Shown: piece by piece, positions 8,367 to 16,491 of the stretch
Layout: each line of letters begins with the position of its first letter
How positions within the stretch are numbered: the first letter of the stretch is position 1
Origin: Parvibaculum sp049651025
GTDB taxonomy: Bacteria; Pseudomonadota; Alphaproteobacteria; Parvibaculales; Parvibaculaceae
DNA: 24,582 nucleotides
Assembly (NCBI RefSeq): GCF_049651025.1
Contig: NZ_JBASBH010000117.1
Span: 1 to 24,582, forward strand
Reading direction: 5' to 3'
Notes under the pieces: model-generated
Databases searched by the model: none
The model's input: only the letters and a program-made list of their open reading frames with translations
Told to the model about the DNA's origin: nothing
Made by a program: the position numbers and the translations under genes

Positions 8367-9494
8367 TTATTGTGCCGTCAGATTTTTCTCCGCCGCGTCG
8401 AGTTCTGCGAGCGCCGTCTTGTCGGTAGCAAAAGCGGTGCGGGCACGCGTCAGCGCCGCTTTCGCTTCGTCCTGTTTGCCGAGCACACCATAGGCGCGCA
8501 CGAGGCGGAGCCAGCCGTCGAGATCGTTCGGATTTTGCTCAAGGCGCGCGGCAAGGCCGGAGACCATTCCGCCGATCATTTGCTGACGCGCTTCCGGCGT
8601 CATGCTTGCCGCGGCGCCTGCCTGTTCGGCGGTCGGGCCGGGCGCAGGCATTTTCGTCAGCGCGGCCAATTCGGCCTCGATGCTTCCACGCCAGGGCGCA
8701 TCTTTCGGCGCGGCGGCGAGCAGCGCCCTCCAGCGCGTGGCCGCCTTGTCTTTATGACCGTCTTCTATCTCGGCAACGCCCAGATAGAACTGTGCGCGCG
8801 GCTCCTGCGCGTCGAGAGCGACAGCCTTGGCGAAGTCGTCGCGAGCGGCAGCAGGCACGCCGCCATTGGCCGCCAGAACTTCCGCCTCGCCGCGCGCCGC
8901 AAGTCGGCTTGCCGTTTCGCCGCCAAGCAGGATCGCCCGGTTCCAGGCATTGATGGCGGCGGGATAATTGCCCTGACGGATATAGGCAGGCGCCAGCACT
9001 TCCCAGCCGCGCTGGTCTGCCGGATTGTCCTTCAGATGTTTCTCGACCTTCAGGATCAGCGCATCAAGCGGCAGTTGATCGGGCGACACCGCTATGCGCG
9101 GGGCAAAGGGCGCATCCGGCAGATCGGGCGATCCGAGCGAGAGATAAAGCCCGAGCGAGAAGACCGGCACGGCCAGCATCAGCAGAACGGCGATGAGGCG
9201 GCGCGGCGCGCGCGTGACCAGCGGCGCGGATTTCGCGCGCTCCGCCGCATCGGCAGCGCCGAGCAGGCGGCGCGAAACTTCAATTCTGGCGGCTTCGGCC
9301 TCCGCAGGTCCGATGACGCCGCGCTCGAGATCGCGCCCGACTTCCGCCAACTGATCGCGGTAAAGCTCGATTTCGCGAAGATCGCCCCCTTCCGCGCTCT
9401 TTCGACCCAGTGGACGCAGAAGTGCCCAGACAACGGCAGCCGTCATCAGGGCAAAGCCGATCCAGAGCAGGATATTGGAGAAGAGTATGGGCAA
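8367..9494 (-). CDS. ccmI: Cytochrome c maturation TPR protein CcmI/CycH
   Basis: A 375-residue membrane protein thought to hold apocytochrome c C-termini and present them to CcmF/CcmH. TM1 covers about residues 6-26, followed by the family's cytoplasmic loop containing EIELYRDQLAEVGRDLERGVI (starting near 41), a leucine-zipper-like segment. TM2 is near 97-120. A periplasmic TPR region then covers about 145-370, with helix pairs rich in Ala/Leu and signatures such as GWEVLAPAYIRQGNYPAAINAWNRAI and DGWLRLVRAYGVLGKQDEAKAAL. The reading implies a TTG start, because the next in-frame ATG (residue 17) would destroy TM1; no strong Shine-Dalgarno is seen. It is the first gene of the leftward ccm block and diverges from the acylase gene across about 150 bases, where its promoter must lie. 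Confidence 0.92.
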   Translation of the reverse strand: MPILFSNILLWIGFALMTAAVVWALLRPLGRKSAEGGDLREIELYRDQLAEVGRDLERGVIGPAEAEAARIEVSRRLLGAADAAERAKSAPLVTRAPRRLIAVLLMLAVPVFSLGLYLSLGSPDLPDAPFAPRIAVSPDQLPLDALILKVEKHLKDNPADQRGWEVLAPAYIRQGNYPAAINAWNRAILLGGETASRLAARGEAEVLAANGGVPAAARDDFAKAVALDAQEPRAQFYLGVAEIEDGHKDKAATRWRALLAAAPKDAPWRGSIEAELAALTKMPAPGPTAEQAGAAASMTPEARQQMIGGMVSGLAARLEQNPNDLDGWLRLVRAYGVLGKQDEAKAALTRARTAFATDKTALAELDAAEKNLTAQ

Positions 9495-9642
9495 GGCGGC
9501 TCGCTTTCGCTGGAATGCCGCCTTTGTATAAAGACTTGCGAGGCCGCCGGGAAGCGACGGAGGGCCGCACCGTCCGGGCGCCTTTACGCCGTCTCTTGAA
9601 GAAGGTTAGTCTCCCGCGCCAATGCGCCAGGGGGAAATTACG

Positions 9643-11808
9643 ATGCTGCGGATCGCCAAAGCGGGCTTTCAGGGCCTTTTTGTTCTCGTCTTTGTCGGCA
9701 TCGTGGCCATTCTGATCCGGGCTGCGGTTGAAGCCCCTGCCCCTCTCGACCCCGCACCCATCATCGCCCGCGCGGCGCAATATGACGCGCGCATCAAGCG
9801 CGACGAATATGGCGTTCCTCATATTTACGGGACGCGCGACGCCGATGTGGCATTCGGCTTTGCCTATGCCCATGCGGAAGACGACTACGCGACCATCGAG
9901 GAAACGGCGATTGCGGTGCGCGGCAAGCTCGCCTCCGTCAAAGGCAAGGGCGCCGCCGTCACCGATTATCTCGTCGCGCTGATGCGCGTCTGGCCGACCG
10001 TCGATGCGCGCTATGAAAAAGATCTCACGCCGGAACTGCGCCGCGTGCTCGAAGCCTATGCGGATGGCGTCAATTATTATGCGGCGCTCCATCCCTCGCG
10101 GGTGACGCCGGGCTTTCTGCCGCTGACGGGACGCGATGTCGCCGCCGGTTTCGTTTTCAAGACGCCGTTTTTCTACGGCCTCGACAAGCAGTTGATGGCG
10201 CTTTTCAGCGGCCTGAAAAAGCAGCTTTCGAAAGACGGCAAGAATGCCTTCCTGCCCACAGCGACGCCGCTTCCCATCGGCTCGAACGGCATGGCGGTCG
10301 GGCCAGCACGCTCGGCGGACCATGCGACGCGGCTTCTGGTCAATTCCCACCAGCCCTATACTGGGCCGGTCGCCTGGTATGAGGCGGTGCTTCACAGCAA
10401 GGAAGGCTGGGACGTTGCAGGCGGCTTCTTTCCCGGCTCGCCCTTCATGCTGCATGGCCACAACCGCAATCTCGGCTGGGCGAATACGGTGAACGAGCCC
10501 GATCTTGCCGATATTTATGAGTTGAAGCTCAATCCGGCCAATGACAATCAATATCTGCTCGACGGGAAATGGCGCGATTTCGAGAAGTCGGAGGTTGAAA
10601 TCCGCGTGAAGCTCTGGGGCCCGTTCTGGTGGACGGTGACACGCGAGGCCCTGTGGTCGGAGCATGGGCCCGTGCTGAAAGTGCCGGGCGGGGCTTTCGC
10701 CATTCGCTATGCGGGCATCGGCGAGATTCGGCAGGCCGAACAATATTACCGGCTCGACAAGGCGCGCGATCTTGGCGAGTGGCGCGATGCGATGAAGCTG
10801 CAGGCTTTGCCGAGCATCAACTACATCTATGCCGACAAGCATGGCAACATTGCCTATATCTATAACGGATTGTTCCCTGTGCGGAAGGAAGGCGTCGACT
10901 GGAAAGCGACGCTGCCGGGCGACCGCTCGGACCTGATCTGGAAGAGCTACTTGCCCTTCGACAAGATTCCTCAGCTTCTCAATCCGCGTTCGGGCTTCGT
11001 CTTCAATTCGAACAACACGCCGTTTCGCGCGACCGCCGCCAACGACAATCTCAAGGCCGGGGATTTCTCCGCGACGCTTGGCATACAGGACAATATGACC
11101 AATCGCGCTTACCGCGCCGAGGAAACCTATGGCGCGGATAGTTCGATCACGCGCGAAAAGTTCCACACCTATAAATACGACCTCGCCTATAGCAAGCGCT
11201 CGGAGCTTGCGGCGATGATCAAGGATGTTCTGGCCGTCGATCCGGGCAGCGATGCTGATTTCAAGGCCGCGCAGGACATATTGAAGGCATGGGATTTGCG
11301 CACCGATGTCGAGAGCCGCGGCGCGGCGCTTGGCGTGTTGATGGCACAGCCGGTCATCATGGCGGAACTCAAGGGCGAGACGCCGCCAAAACCTCTCGAC
11401 ACATTGCGCGAGGCGATCAAAACGCTGAAGACGCATTTCAACCGTCTCGATCCGACATGGGGCGAGGTCAATCGCTTCCGGCGCGGCTCAGTTGATCTGC
11501 CGATCGACGGCGGACCCGATACCTATCGCGCGGTCTATGGCGAGCCGCAACCGGACGGAACGCTGACCGCGCGGGCGGGAGACACTTTCATCATGTTCGT
11601 CGAATGGGACGAGCATGGGAAGCTGCGCTCGGAAAGCGTTCATCAGTTCGGCAGCGCGACGCTCGACAAGAGATCGCCGCATTATGCTGATCAGGCGCCG
11701 CTCTTCGTCGGGATGAAAACCAAGCCGGTGCTTTTCGAGGAAGCCGATCTTCAGGGCCATATTGCCGAGGACTACAGACCCGGCGAAAGGGCCGCCCTCA
11801 AGCCATGA
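9643..11808 (+). CDS. Penicillin-acylase-family N-terminal-nucleophile amidohydrolase
   Basis: A 721-residue enzyme of the Ntn-hydrolase superfamily that cleaves amide bonds of acylated substrates (beta-lactam side chains, aculeacin-type lipopeptides or acyl-homoserine lactones). A TM or signal-anchor helix covers residues 8-26. The alpha-subunit region has KRDEYGVPHIYG and the ADVAFGFAYAHAEDDY motif. The probable self-cleavage site is Gly213/Ser214 in PIGSNGMAV, which makes Ser214 the beta-chain nucleophile. Downstream beta-chain features include HQPYTGPVAWYEA, LGWANTVNEPDLADIY and FNSNNTPFRAT. The start at 9643 is preferred over the ATG at 9622 because an AGGGGG lies 8 bases upstream of it. 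Its 3' end overlaps the convergent Hsp70 gene by 11 bases. The substrate is unknown; related alphaproteobacterial proteins are often annotated simply as acylases. Confidence 0.9.
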   Translation: MLRIAKAGFQGLFVLVFVGIVAILIRAAVEAPAPLDPAPIIARAAQYDARIKRDEYGVPHIYGTRDADVAFGFAYAHAEDDYATIEETAIAVRGKLASVKGKGAAVTDYLVALMRVWPTVDARYEKDLTPELRRVLEAYADGVNYYAALHPSRVTPGFLPLTGRDVAAGFVFKTPFFYGLDKQLMALFSGLKKQLSKDGKNAFLPTATPLPIGSNGMAVGPARSADHATRLLVNSHQPYTGPVAWYEAVLHSKEGWDVAGGFFPGSPFMLHGHNRNLGWANTVNEPDLADIYELKLNPANDNQYLLDGKWRDFEKSEVEIRVKLWGPFWWTVTREALWSEHGPVLKVPGGAFAIRYAGIGEIRQAEQYYRLDKARDLGEWRDAMKLQALPSINYIYADKHGNIAYIYNGLFPVRKEGVDWKATLPGDRSDLIWKSYLPFDKIPQLLNPRSGFVFNSNNTPFRATAANDNLKAGDFSATLGIQDNMTNRAYRAEETYGADSSITREKFHTYKYDLAYSKRSELAAMIKDVLAVDPGSDADFKAAQDILKAWDLRTDVESRGAALGVLMAQPVIMAELKGETPPKPLDTLREAIKTLKTHFNRLDPTWGEVNRFRRGSVDLPIDGGPDTYRAVYGEPQPDGTLTARAGDTFIMFVEWDEHGKLRSESVHQFGSATLDKRSPHYADQAPLFVGMKTKPVLFEEADLQGHIAEDYRPGERAALKP

Positions 11809-13111
11809 ATTTCTGACGGGCGGCGAGCGCAAGGCCGGTCGCCACCGAGGTCAGTTCGCCGCCGCCTGCAAGTTTCTCCGCGCCGAAACGCTCGGCAAAG
11901 AGTTTGCACACGGCGGGGATGAAGGACGTGCCGCCGGTGAGGAAGACGCGATCGACGCGCGTCGATGCGATGCCGGAGGTTTCCATCAGCCTGTCGACGC
12001 AAGATGAAATCTCGTTCAGCTCAGGCTCGATCCAGCGATCGAAATCCGCGCGGGCGACTTCGCTCTTAATGTCGATGAGGCCGGAGCGGAACACCAGATC
12101 GGTTTTCGTTTCGCTGGAGAGCCGCACCTTGGCGCTCTCGACAGCGCGATACATGTCGAAGCCGCGGTTCTCGACGATAAGATGCAGCAGCGCCTCGATA
12201 TCCTCCGGCGCGTCCGAGACCGGCCCGATATCCTCGAGCATCTTGCGCGTCTTGTAAGTGTTCAAGAAGCTCAACTGGTGCCAGCGCTTCAGGCTGTCGT
12301 AAATCCATGCAGGCGTCGGCAATATCTTGCGGCCCGTGCTTTCATATGACGTGCCCTTGCCGAGCTTCGGCGCGATGACATTTTCGACGATGCGCGCATC
12401 AAATGCGTCGCCTGCTATGCCGACGCCGGAAACGCCGATGATGGTTTCGGCGCGGTTCTTGACCTCGCGCATGCCGGGGCCGACATGCAGCAGACAGAAA
12501 TCGCTGGTGCCGCCGCCGAAGTCGCCGATCAGAACCAGCTCGTCGCGCGTCAGCCCGGATTCATAGGCGAAGGCCGCCGCGACCGGCTCGAACTCGAAAT
12601 GCACATCGGTAAGGCCCGCGCCCTGCAGCGCCGTCAACAGGCGCGCAACGGCGAAATCGTCGCTCTCCGTTCCGGCGGCGCCGAGGCTGTTGCGCACGAA
12701 ACGCGCCGGGCGGCCAACAACGACCGGGGCCTGCCTCCGCGCCGTTGCCACGTCCTGCGAATAGGCGGCAGCTTCCATAATGCGCGTGACGACCGTGCCG
12801 ATCAGATTTTCCAGCGTGAAGCGGCTGCCGAATATGTTGGTGGAGGTGAATTCCGGATTGGCGAGATAGGATTTGATCGACTGGATCAGCCGCCCTTCCC
12901 CGCCCTGCAGATAGGCGTCGATCGCCGCCGGACCGGCAAAGGCATGCGCGCGGCCGCTCGCATCGCGGTCGCCCTCTTCAAAATAAAGGAGCGAGCGGAA
13001 AGTCGTGTGGTCGGCGTCGTTCTGGCGCAGCGGAACGAGACTTGCCGGGCCTTGCGCCGGTGCCAGCGCGAGCGCGCTGTTCGTCGTGCCGAAATCAAGG
13101 CCGATAAACAT
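11798..13111 (-). CDS. YegD-like Hsp70-family protein without substrate-binding domain
   Basis: A 437-residue actin-fold ATPase of the HSP70/DnaK superfamily. Phosphate-1 loop GLDFGTTNSAL is at residues 4-14, connector FEPVAAAFAY near 174-183, phosphate-2 loop GDFGGGTSDF at 197-206 and adenosine motif LTGGTSFIPAV at 391-401. The protein ends right after the nucleotide-binding domain, so the usual peptide-binding domain and lid are absent, as in E. coli YegD (about 450 residues). I chose the ATG at 13111, with GAGG about 7 bases upstream, over the in-frame start at 13144, because the family begins directly with the FIGLDFGTTNS strand. On this strand a CATAAT-like -10 (13174-13179) lies in the 121-base gap after the sensor kinase, so it may have its own promoter. 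Client and role are unknown. Confidence 0.9.
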   Translation of the reverse strand: MFIGLDFGTTNSALALAPAQGPASLVPLRQNDADHTTFRSLLYFEEGDRDASGRAHAFAGPAAIDAYLQGGEGRLIQSIKSYLANPEFTSTNIFGSRFTLENLIGTVVTRIMEAAAYSQDVATARRQAPVVVGRPARFVRNSLGAAGTESDDFAVARLLTALQGAGLTDVHFEFEPVAAAFAYESGLTRDELVLIGDFGGGTSDFCLLHVGPGMREVKNRAETIIGVSGVGIAGDAFDARIVENVIAPKLGKGTSYESTGRKILPTPAWIYDSLKRWHQLSFLNTYKTRKMLEDIGPVSDAPEDIEALLHLIVENRGFDMYRAVESAKVRLSSETKTDLVFRSGLIDIKSEVARADFDRWIEPELNEISSCVDRLMETSGIASTRVDRVFLTGGTSFIPAVCKLFAERFGAEKLAGGGELTSVATGLALAARQKFMA

Positions 13112-13232
13112 GGAATTACCTCGCATCCGTATGACGCGCGCCAAAGCCGGGCGTCACTGCGATGCTTGTTTGGATTATGACTGTCTCGAAGGGGCGCCGG
13201 TTCTAACCGAGGGCCGGTTCCCTGTCCAGCCC

Positions 13233-15089
13233 TCAGACCGCGTGAATCTGGTGTCGCGCCGCAAGGATGAGGCGAGAAAGCGGCAGGTCGACATAAACAG
13301 TCGTTCCCTCGCCGGGCGCGCTCTTGATCGTCAGTGCACCGCCATGAAGTTCGGTCAGGTGCTTGGCCAGCGGCAGTCCGAGGCCCGTGCCTTCATGGGT
13401 GCGCGAGAGCGTTCCGTCGATCTGGGTGAAGGGTGCGAGCGCCTTGGGGATGTCGTCTTCGGCAATGCCGATGCCGGTATCGACGACGGCGATGCGCAAG
13501 CCTTCGGCCCTGACGTGCGCCTCGATGCGGACCGTGCTGCGGTCGCTGCTGAATTTCACCGCATTTGAAATCAGGTTGATGAGCACCTGCTTCATCGCCC
13601 GCTCGTCCGCGACAAGGCTGACGGTGGGCGTGGGCAAGGCGATTTCTATCGAGATCGCCGCCTGCTGGGCGCGATGGCGCACGATGCGGCAGGCGGAAGC
13701 GACAATTGCGTCGAGATCGGCGTCATCCTCATGCAGCGTGAAATGGCCAGCCTCGATCTTCGACAGATCGAGAATGTCATTGATGAGATTGAGCAGATGT
13801 ACGCCGCTATCGTGAATGTCCTCGGCATATTCGCGGTAGCGCGGATTGCCGACGGGGCCGAACAACTCGCGTTCCAGCGCCTCGGAAAAGCCGATGATGG
13901 CATTCAGCGGTGTGCGAAGCTCGTGGCTCATATTGGCGAGGAATTCGGATTTCGAGCGGCTGGCATCGGTTGCCTGGTCGCGCGCTTCGCGCAGGGCCTC
14001 GGCCTCGCGACGGCGCGCCGTTACATCCTGAAGAGCGACGAGAAGCGCAGGTGAGCCATGAAAGCGCACAAGCGCCGCCGATATATGCGCCCAGATGTTT
14101 TCACCGTTCACACGAACGAGGCGCGCTTCGATCGGGGCACGCCGCCGCTGTCCTGCCGCCGCTTCGCCGAGACGCTCGCGCATATCCTCATCTGCAAAGA
14201 CTTCGCGCGCGTCTATGCTCGTCGCCTCTTCCTCTTTCAAGCCGAACAGTTCAAGCGCCGCCTTGTTGGCCTGAATGACGCGATGCGTTGCCGGATCGAT
14301 CAGCGCCAGTGGCAAAGGCGCGGCAACGAATATGCTCTGGAAATTCTCTTCTGTCGCCTGCACGGCGCGCTGCGCATCCTGACGGACGGCGATTTCCTTG
14401 ATGAGTTGTTCGTTCAACTCCTGCTGATGTATCAGCGTGAGGAACTGCATGCGGCGAAGGCGGCTCGTGACACGAATGGCCTGCGCGCCGCAGAAGTTTC
14501 CAACCACAAGCAGCAGCGCGATCAGCGCAATGCCGCGCGGCAACACATTGTTGAACTGCGCGATCACCGCAATGAAGGCGACAGTCGCCAGCAGCGACAC
14601 GGCTATGTTCAGGGTGAGGCGGTTCGGAACGCCGAAATAGAATGCGAAGATAATGACAAGCGCACTCAGGGCATTTTCGGTCGGCGGCATCCCGCCGGAA
14701 TATACCGCCAGCAGGAATACGCCGAATACATAGGCCTGAAGGAGCGTGAGGGAGACGTAAAACGCGTTGTGTTGCCGCGCATCGCCGAACATCCGGCCCG
14801 GAAGACGCGCGAGAAGGATCGCAAACAAGCGACCTGCAATAATCATTGCGACGGGCCATGTTGCGCCCAGCATCAGATAATCGACGACACCCCAGCCTGC
14901 GAAAACCAGAATCGCAAGCTGAATGCCGCGCATGCGCTCGATGGTTTCGATCCAGGTCGCGTCGCGGAACTGGCTTTCAAGCACCGGATCTGCGAATTCG
15001 CCGTTCCACAGGAACGCACGCTCGACATGCGGCGGCGTTGCCGCGCCGTGCGATCTTGTCAAAACGTCCCGCTGGATTGCGTTGGCCAC
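13233..15089 (-). CDS. Six-TM PAS sensor histidine kinase
   Basis: A 618-residue kinase. Six predicted TM helices lie between residues 56 and 205 with only short loops, so it probably senses within the membrane or its redox state rather than by a periplasmic domain. A coiled-coil linker covers about 205-245 and a PAS domain about 246-358 (ENFQSIFVAAPLPLALID to VALQDVTARRR). HisKA carries His389 in FLANMSHELRTPLNAIIGFSE; the ATPase domain has N box LINLISNAVKF (504-514), G1 DTGIGI (537-542) and G2 GTGLGL (567-572). No receiver domain is fused and no response-regulator gene adjoins, so it is an orphan; its target must lie elsewhere. Its start is 181 bases from the divergent CoA-transferase-family gene. 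The Hsp70-like gene follows on the same strand after 121 bases. Confidence 0.9.
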   Translation of the reverse strand: MANAIQRDVLTRSHGAATPPHVERAFLWNGEFADPVLESQFRDATWIETIERMRGIQLAILVFAGWGVVDYLMLGATWPVAMIIAGRLFAILLARLPGRMFGDARQHNAFYVSLTLLQAYVFGVFLLAVYSGGMPPTENALSALVIIFAFYFGVPNRLTLNIAVSLLATVAFIAVIAQFNNVLPRGIALIALLLVVGNFCGAQAIRVTSRLRRMQFLTLIHQQELNEQLIKEIAVRQDAQRAVQATEENFQSIFVAAPLPLALIDPATHRVIQANKAALELFGLKEEEATSIDAREVFADEDMRERLGEAAAGQRRRAPIEARLVRVNGENIWAHISAALVRFHGSPALLVALQDVTARRREAEALREARDQATDASRSKSEFLANMSHELRTPLNAIIGFSEALERELFGPVGNPRYREYAEDIHDSGVHLLNLINDILDLSKIEAGHFTLHEDDADLDAIVASACRIVRHRAQQAAISIEIALPTPTVSLVADERAMKQVLINLISNAVKFSSDRSTVRIEAHVRAEGLRIAVVDTGIGIAEDDIPKALAPFTQIDGTLSRTHEGTGLGLPLAKHLTELHGGALTIKSAPGEGTTVYVDLPLSRLILAARHQIHAV

Positions 15090-15270
15090 AGGCTCTACTC
15101 CCCCCTGGCCGACAACGAGCCAGCCAATTTCCGGGGCAACCCTAGGAGCAAACCTTAAAGAAATAGCAAAATTGCGAGTTTCCGAGGGCTTTCATTGGCG
15201 GGGCGCCCCGCCTATCGTGCGACCAACAGGAGCCCGAACAGGGCCGTATATGCGAGGGAGGATCGGAGCT

Positions 15271-16491
15271 GTGAAAGCTGAAGACGCAAAAAAGGGCATA
15301 TTGGCGGGCGTTCGGGTGCTCGATTTCGGGCGCTACATAGCCGGCCCCTATTGCGCCGCATTGCTCGGCGATCTCGGCGCAGAGGTTATCCGCATCGAAA
15401 AGCGCGACGGCAGCGAAGACCGTTTCGTCCAGCCCATCGTGCCTGAAGCGGGCGCGGGCGAAGGCGGCGAAGGAGCGATGTTCCTTCAGATGAACCGCAA
15501 CAAGCGCGGCCTCACGCTCGATCCCATGACCGAAACCGGCCGTGCCATTGTGAAACGTCTGGTCGCCACGGCGGATGTCGTCGTCGCAAATCTGCCGCCC
15601 TCCACGCTGACGGCGATGGGCCTCGATTATGAAAGCCTCGTCGCGGCGAAGCCCGACATTATTCTCACCACCGTCTCGGCCTTCGGGCATGGCGGGCCTT
15701 ACAGCGAGCGCACCGGCTTTGACGGTGTCGCGCAATCGATGGTCGGCGCGGCCTATCTCACTGGCACACCGGACGAGCCGGTCAAAAGCTACGCGCCCTG
15801 GGTCGATTTCGGCACGGCATCGCTCACCGCTTTCGGCACCATGGCGGCGCTGATGGAGCGGGCAAAGACAGGCCGCGGGCAAATCGTCGAAGGCGGACTG
15901 CTTTCGACCGCGCTCGCCTATTTCAATTTCCATCTCATCGAGCAGGAGCTGCGCCAGACCAACCGCATCGCCATCGGCAATCGCTCGCCTTATGCAGGCC
16001 CCGCCGACATTGTGCGCACGAAAGACGGCTGGATTCTCGTGCAGGCCATCGGCGCGCCGCTTTTCAAGCGCTGGGCGCGGCTGATGGGCGAGGATCACTG
16101 GCTCACCGATCCGCGTTTCAAGGACGATCTCGCGCGCGGCGACAATGGCGCGCTGCTGTCGGAGCGCACATCGCAATGGGCGGCGACGCGCACCACGGCG
16201 GAGGCGCTGGCCGAGCTTGAGAAGGCGCGCATTCCGGCGGGCGCGGTCAACACGCCGCAAGAGGCGCTCGACGATCCGCATATCAAGGCGATGGGCTATC
16301 TCCAGCCGATGCCTTTTCCCGGCCTGCCGGGCGCCGCGCCGATCATGGAAACGCCCGTGCGCCTTTCGGAAAATCCCGGCACCTTGCGAACACGCGCGCC
16401 GCTGCTTGGCGAACATACGGACGAGATCCTGACGAGCCTTGGCTATTCGCCCGCCGAAATCGAGGGCTTCCGCGCGGAGGGTGTTGTCTGA
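15271..16491 (+). CDS. CaiB/BaiF (family III) CoA-transferase-like protein
   Basis: A 406-residue protein with the family III fold: GVRVLDFGRYIAGPYCAALLGDLGAEVIRIEK (about residues 13-45), NRNKRGLTLD, SAFGHGGPYSERTGFD and, late, GNRSPYAGPADIVRTKDGWI. Members move CoA between carboxylic acids or racemise acyl-CoAs. One oddity: in the segment after GRGQ, where family members usually read like VDVSMxDA and the Asp forms the acyl anhydride (Asp169 in formyl-CoA transferase), this protein reads IVEGGLLST, placing Ser212 at the catalytic position. I chose the GTG at 15271 because GGAGGA (15257-15262) lies 8 bases upstream; an ATG at 15250 is the alternative and adds seven residues. The stop overlaps the start of the next gene by one base (TGATG), so the two are translationally coupled. 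Substrate unknown. Confidence 0.87.
   Translation: MKAEDAKKGILAGVRVLDFGRYIAGPYCAALLGDLGAEVIRIEKRDGSEDRFVQPIVPEAGAGEGGEGAMFLQMNRNKRGLTLDPMTETGRAIVKRLVATADVVVANLPPSTLTAMGLDYESLVAAKPDIILTTVSAFGHGGPYSERTGFDGVAQSMVGAAYLTGTPDEPVKSYAPWVDFGTASLTAFGTMAALMERAKTGRGQIVEGGLLSTALAYFNFHLIEQELRQTNRIAIGNRSPYAGPADIVRTKDGWILVQAIGAPLFKRWARLMGEDHWLTDPRFKDDLARGDNGALLSERTSQWAATRTTAEALAELEKARIPAGAVNTPQEALDDPHIKAMGYLQPMPFPGLPGAAPIMETPVRLSENPGTLRTRAPLLGEHTDEILTSLGYSPAEIEGFRAEGVV

Noticed and set aside
9280..11436. Leftward 718-codon frame opposite the acylase
   Set aside because: Despite its length it shows no fold signature and spans the acylase gene and its promoter; the rightward frame has the Ntn cleavage site and family motifs.
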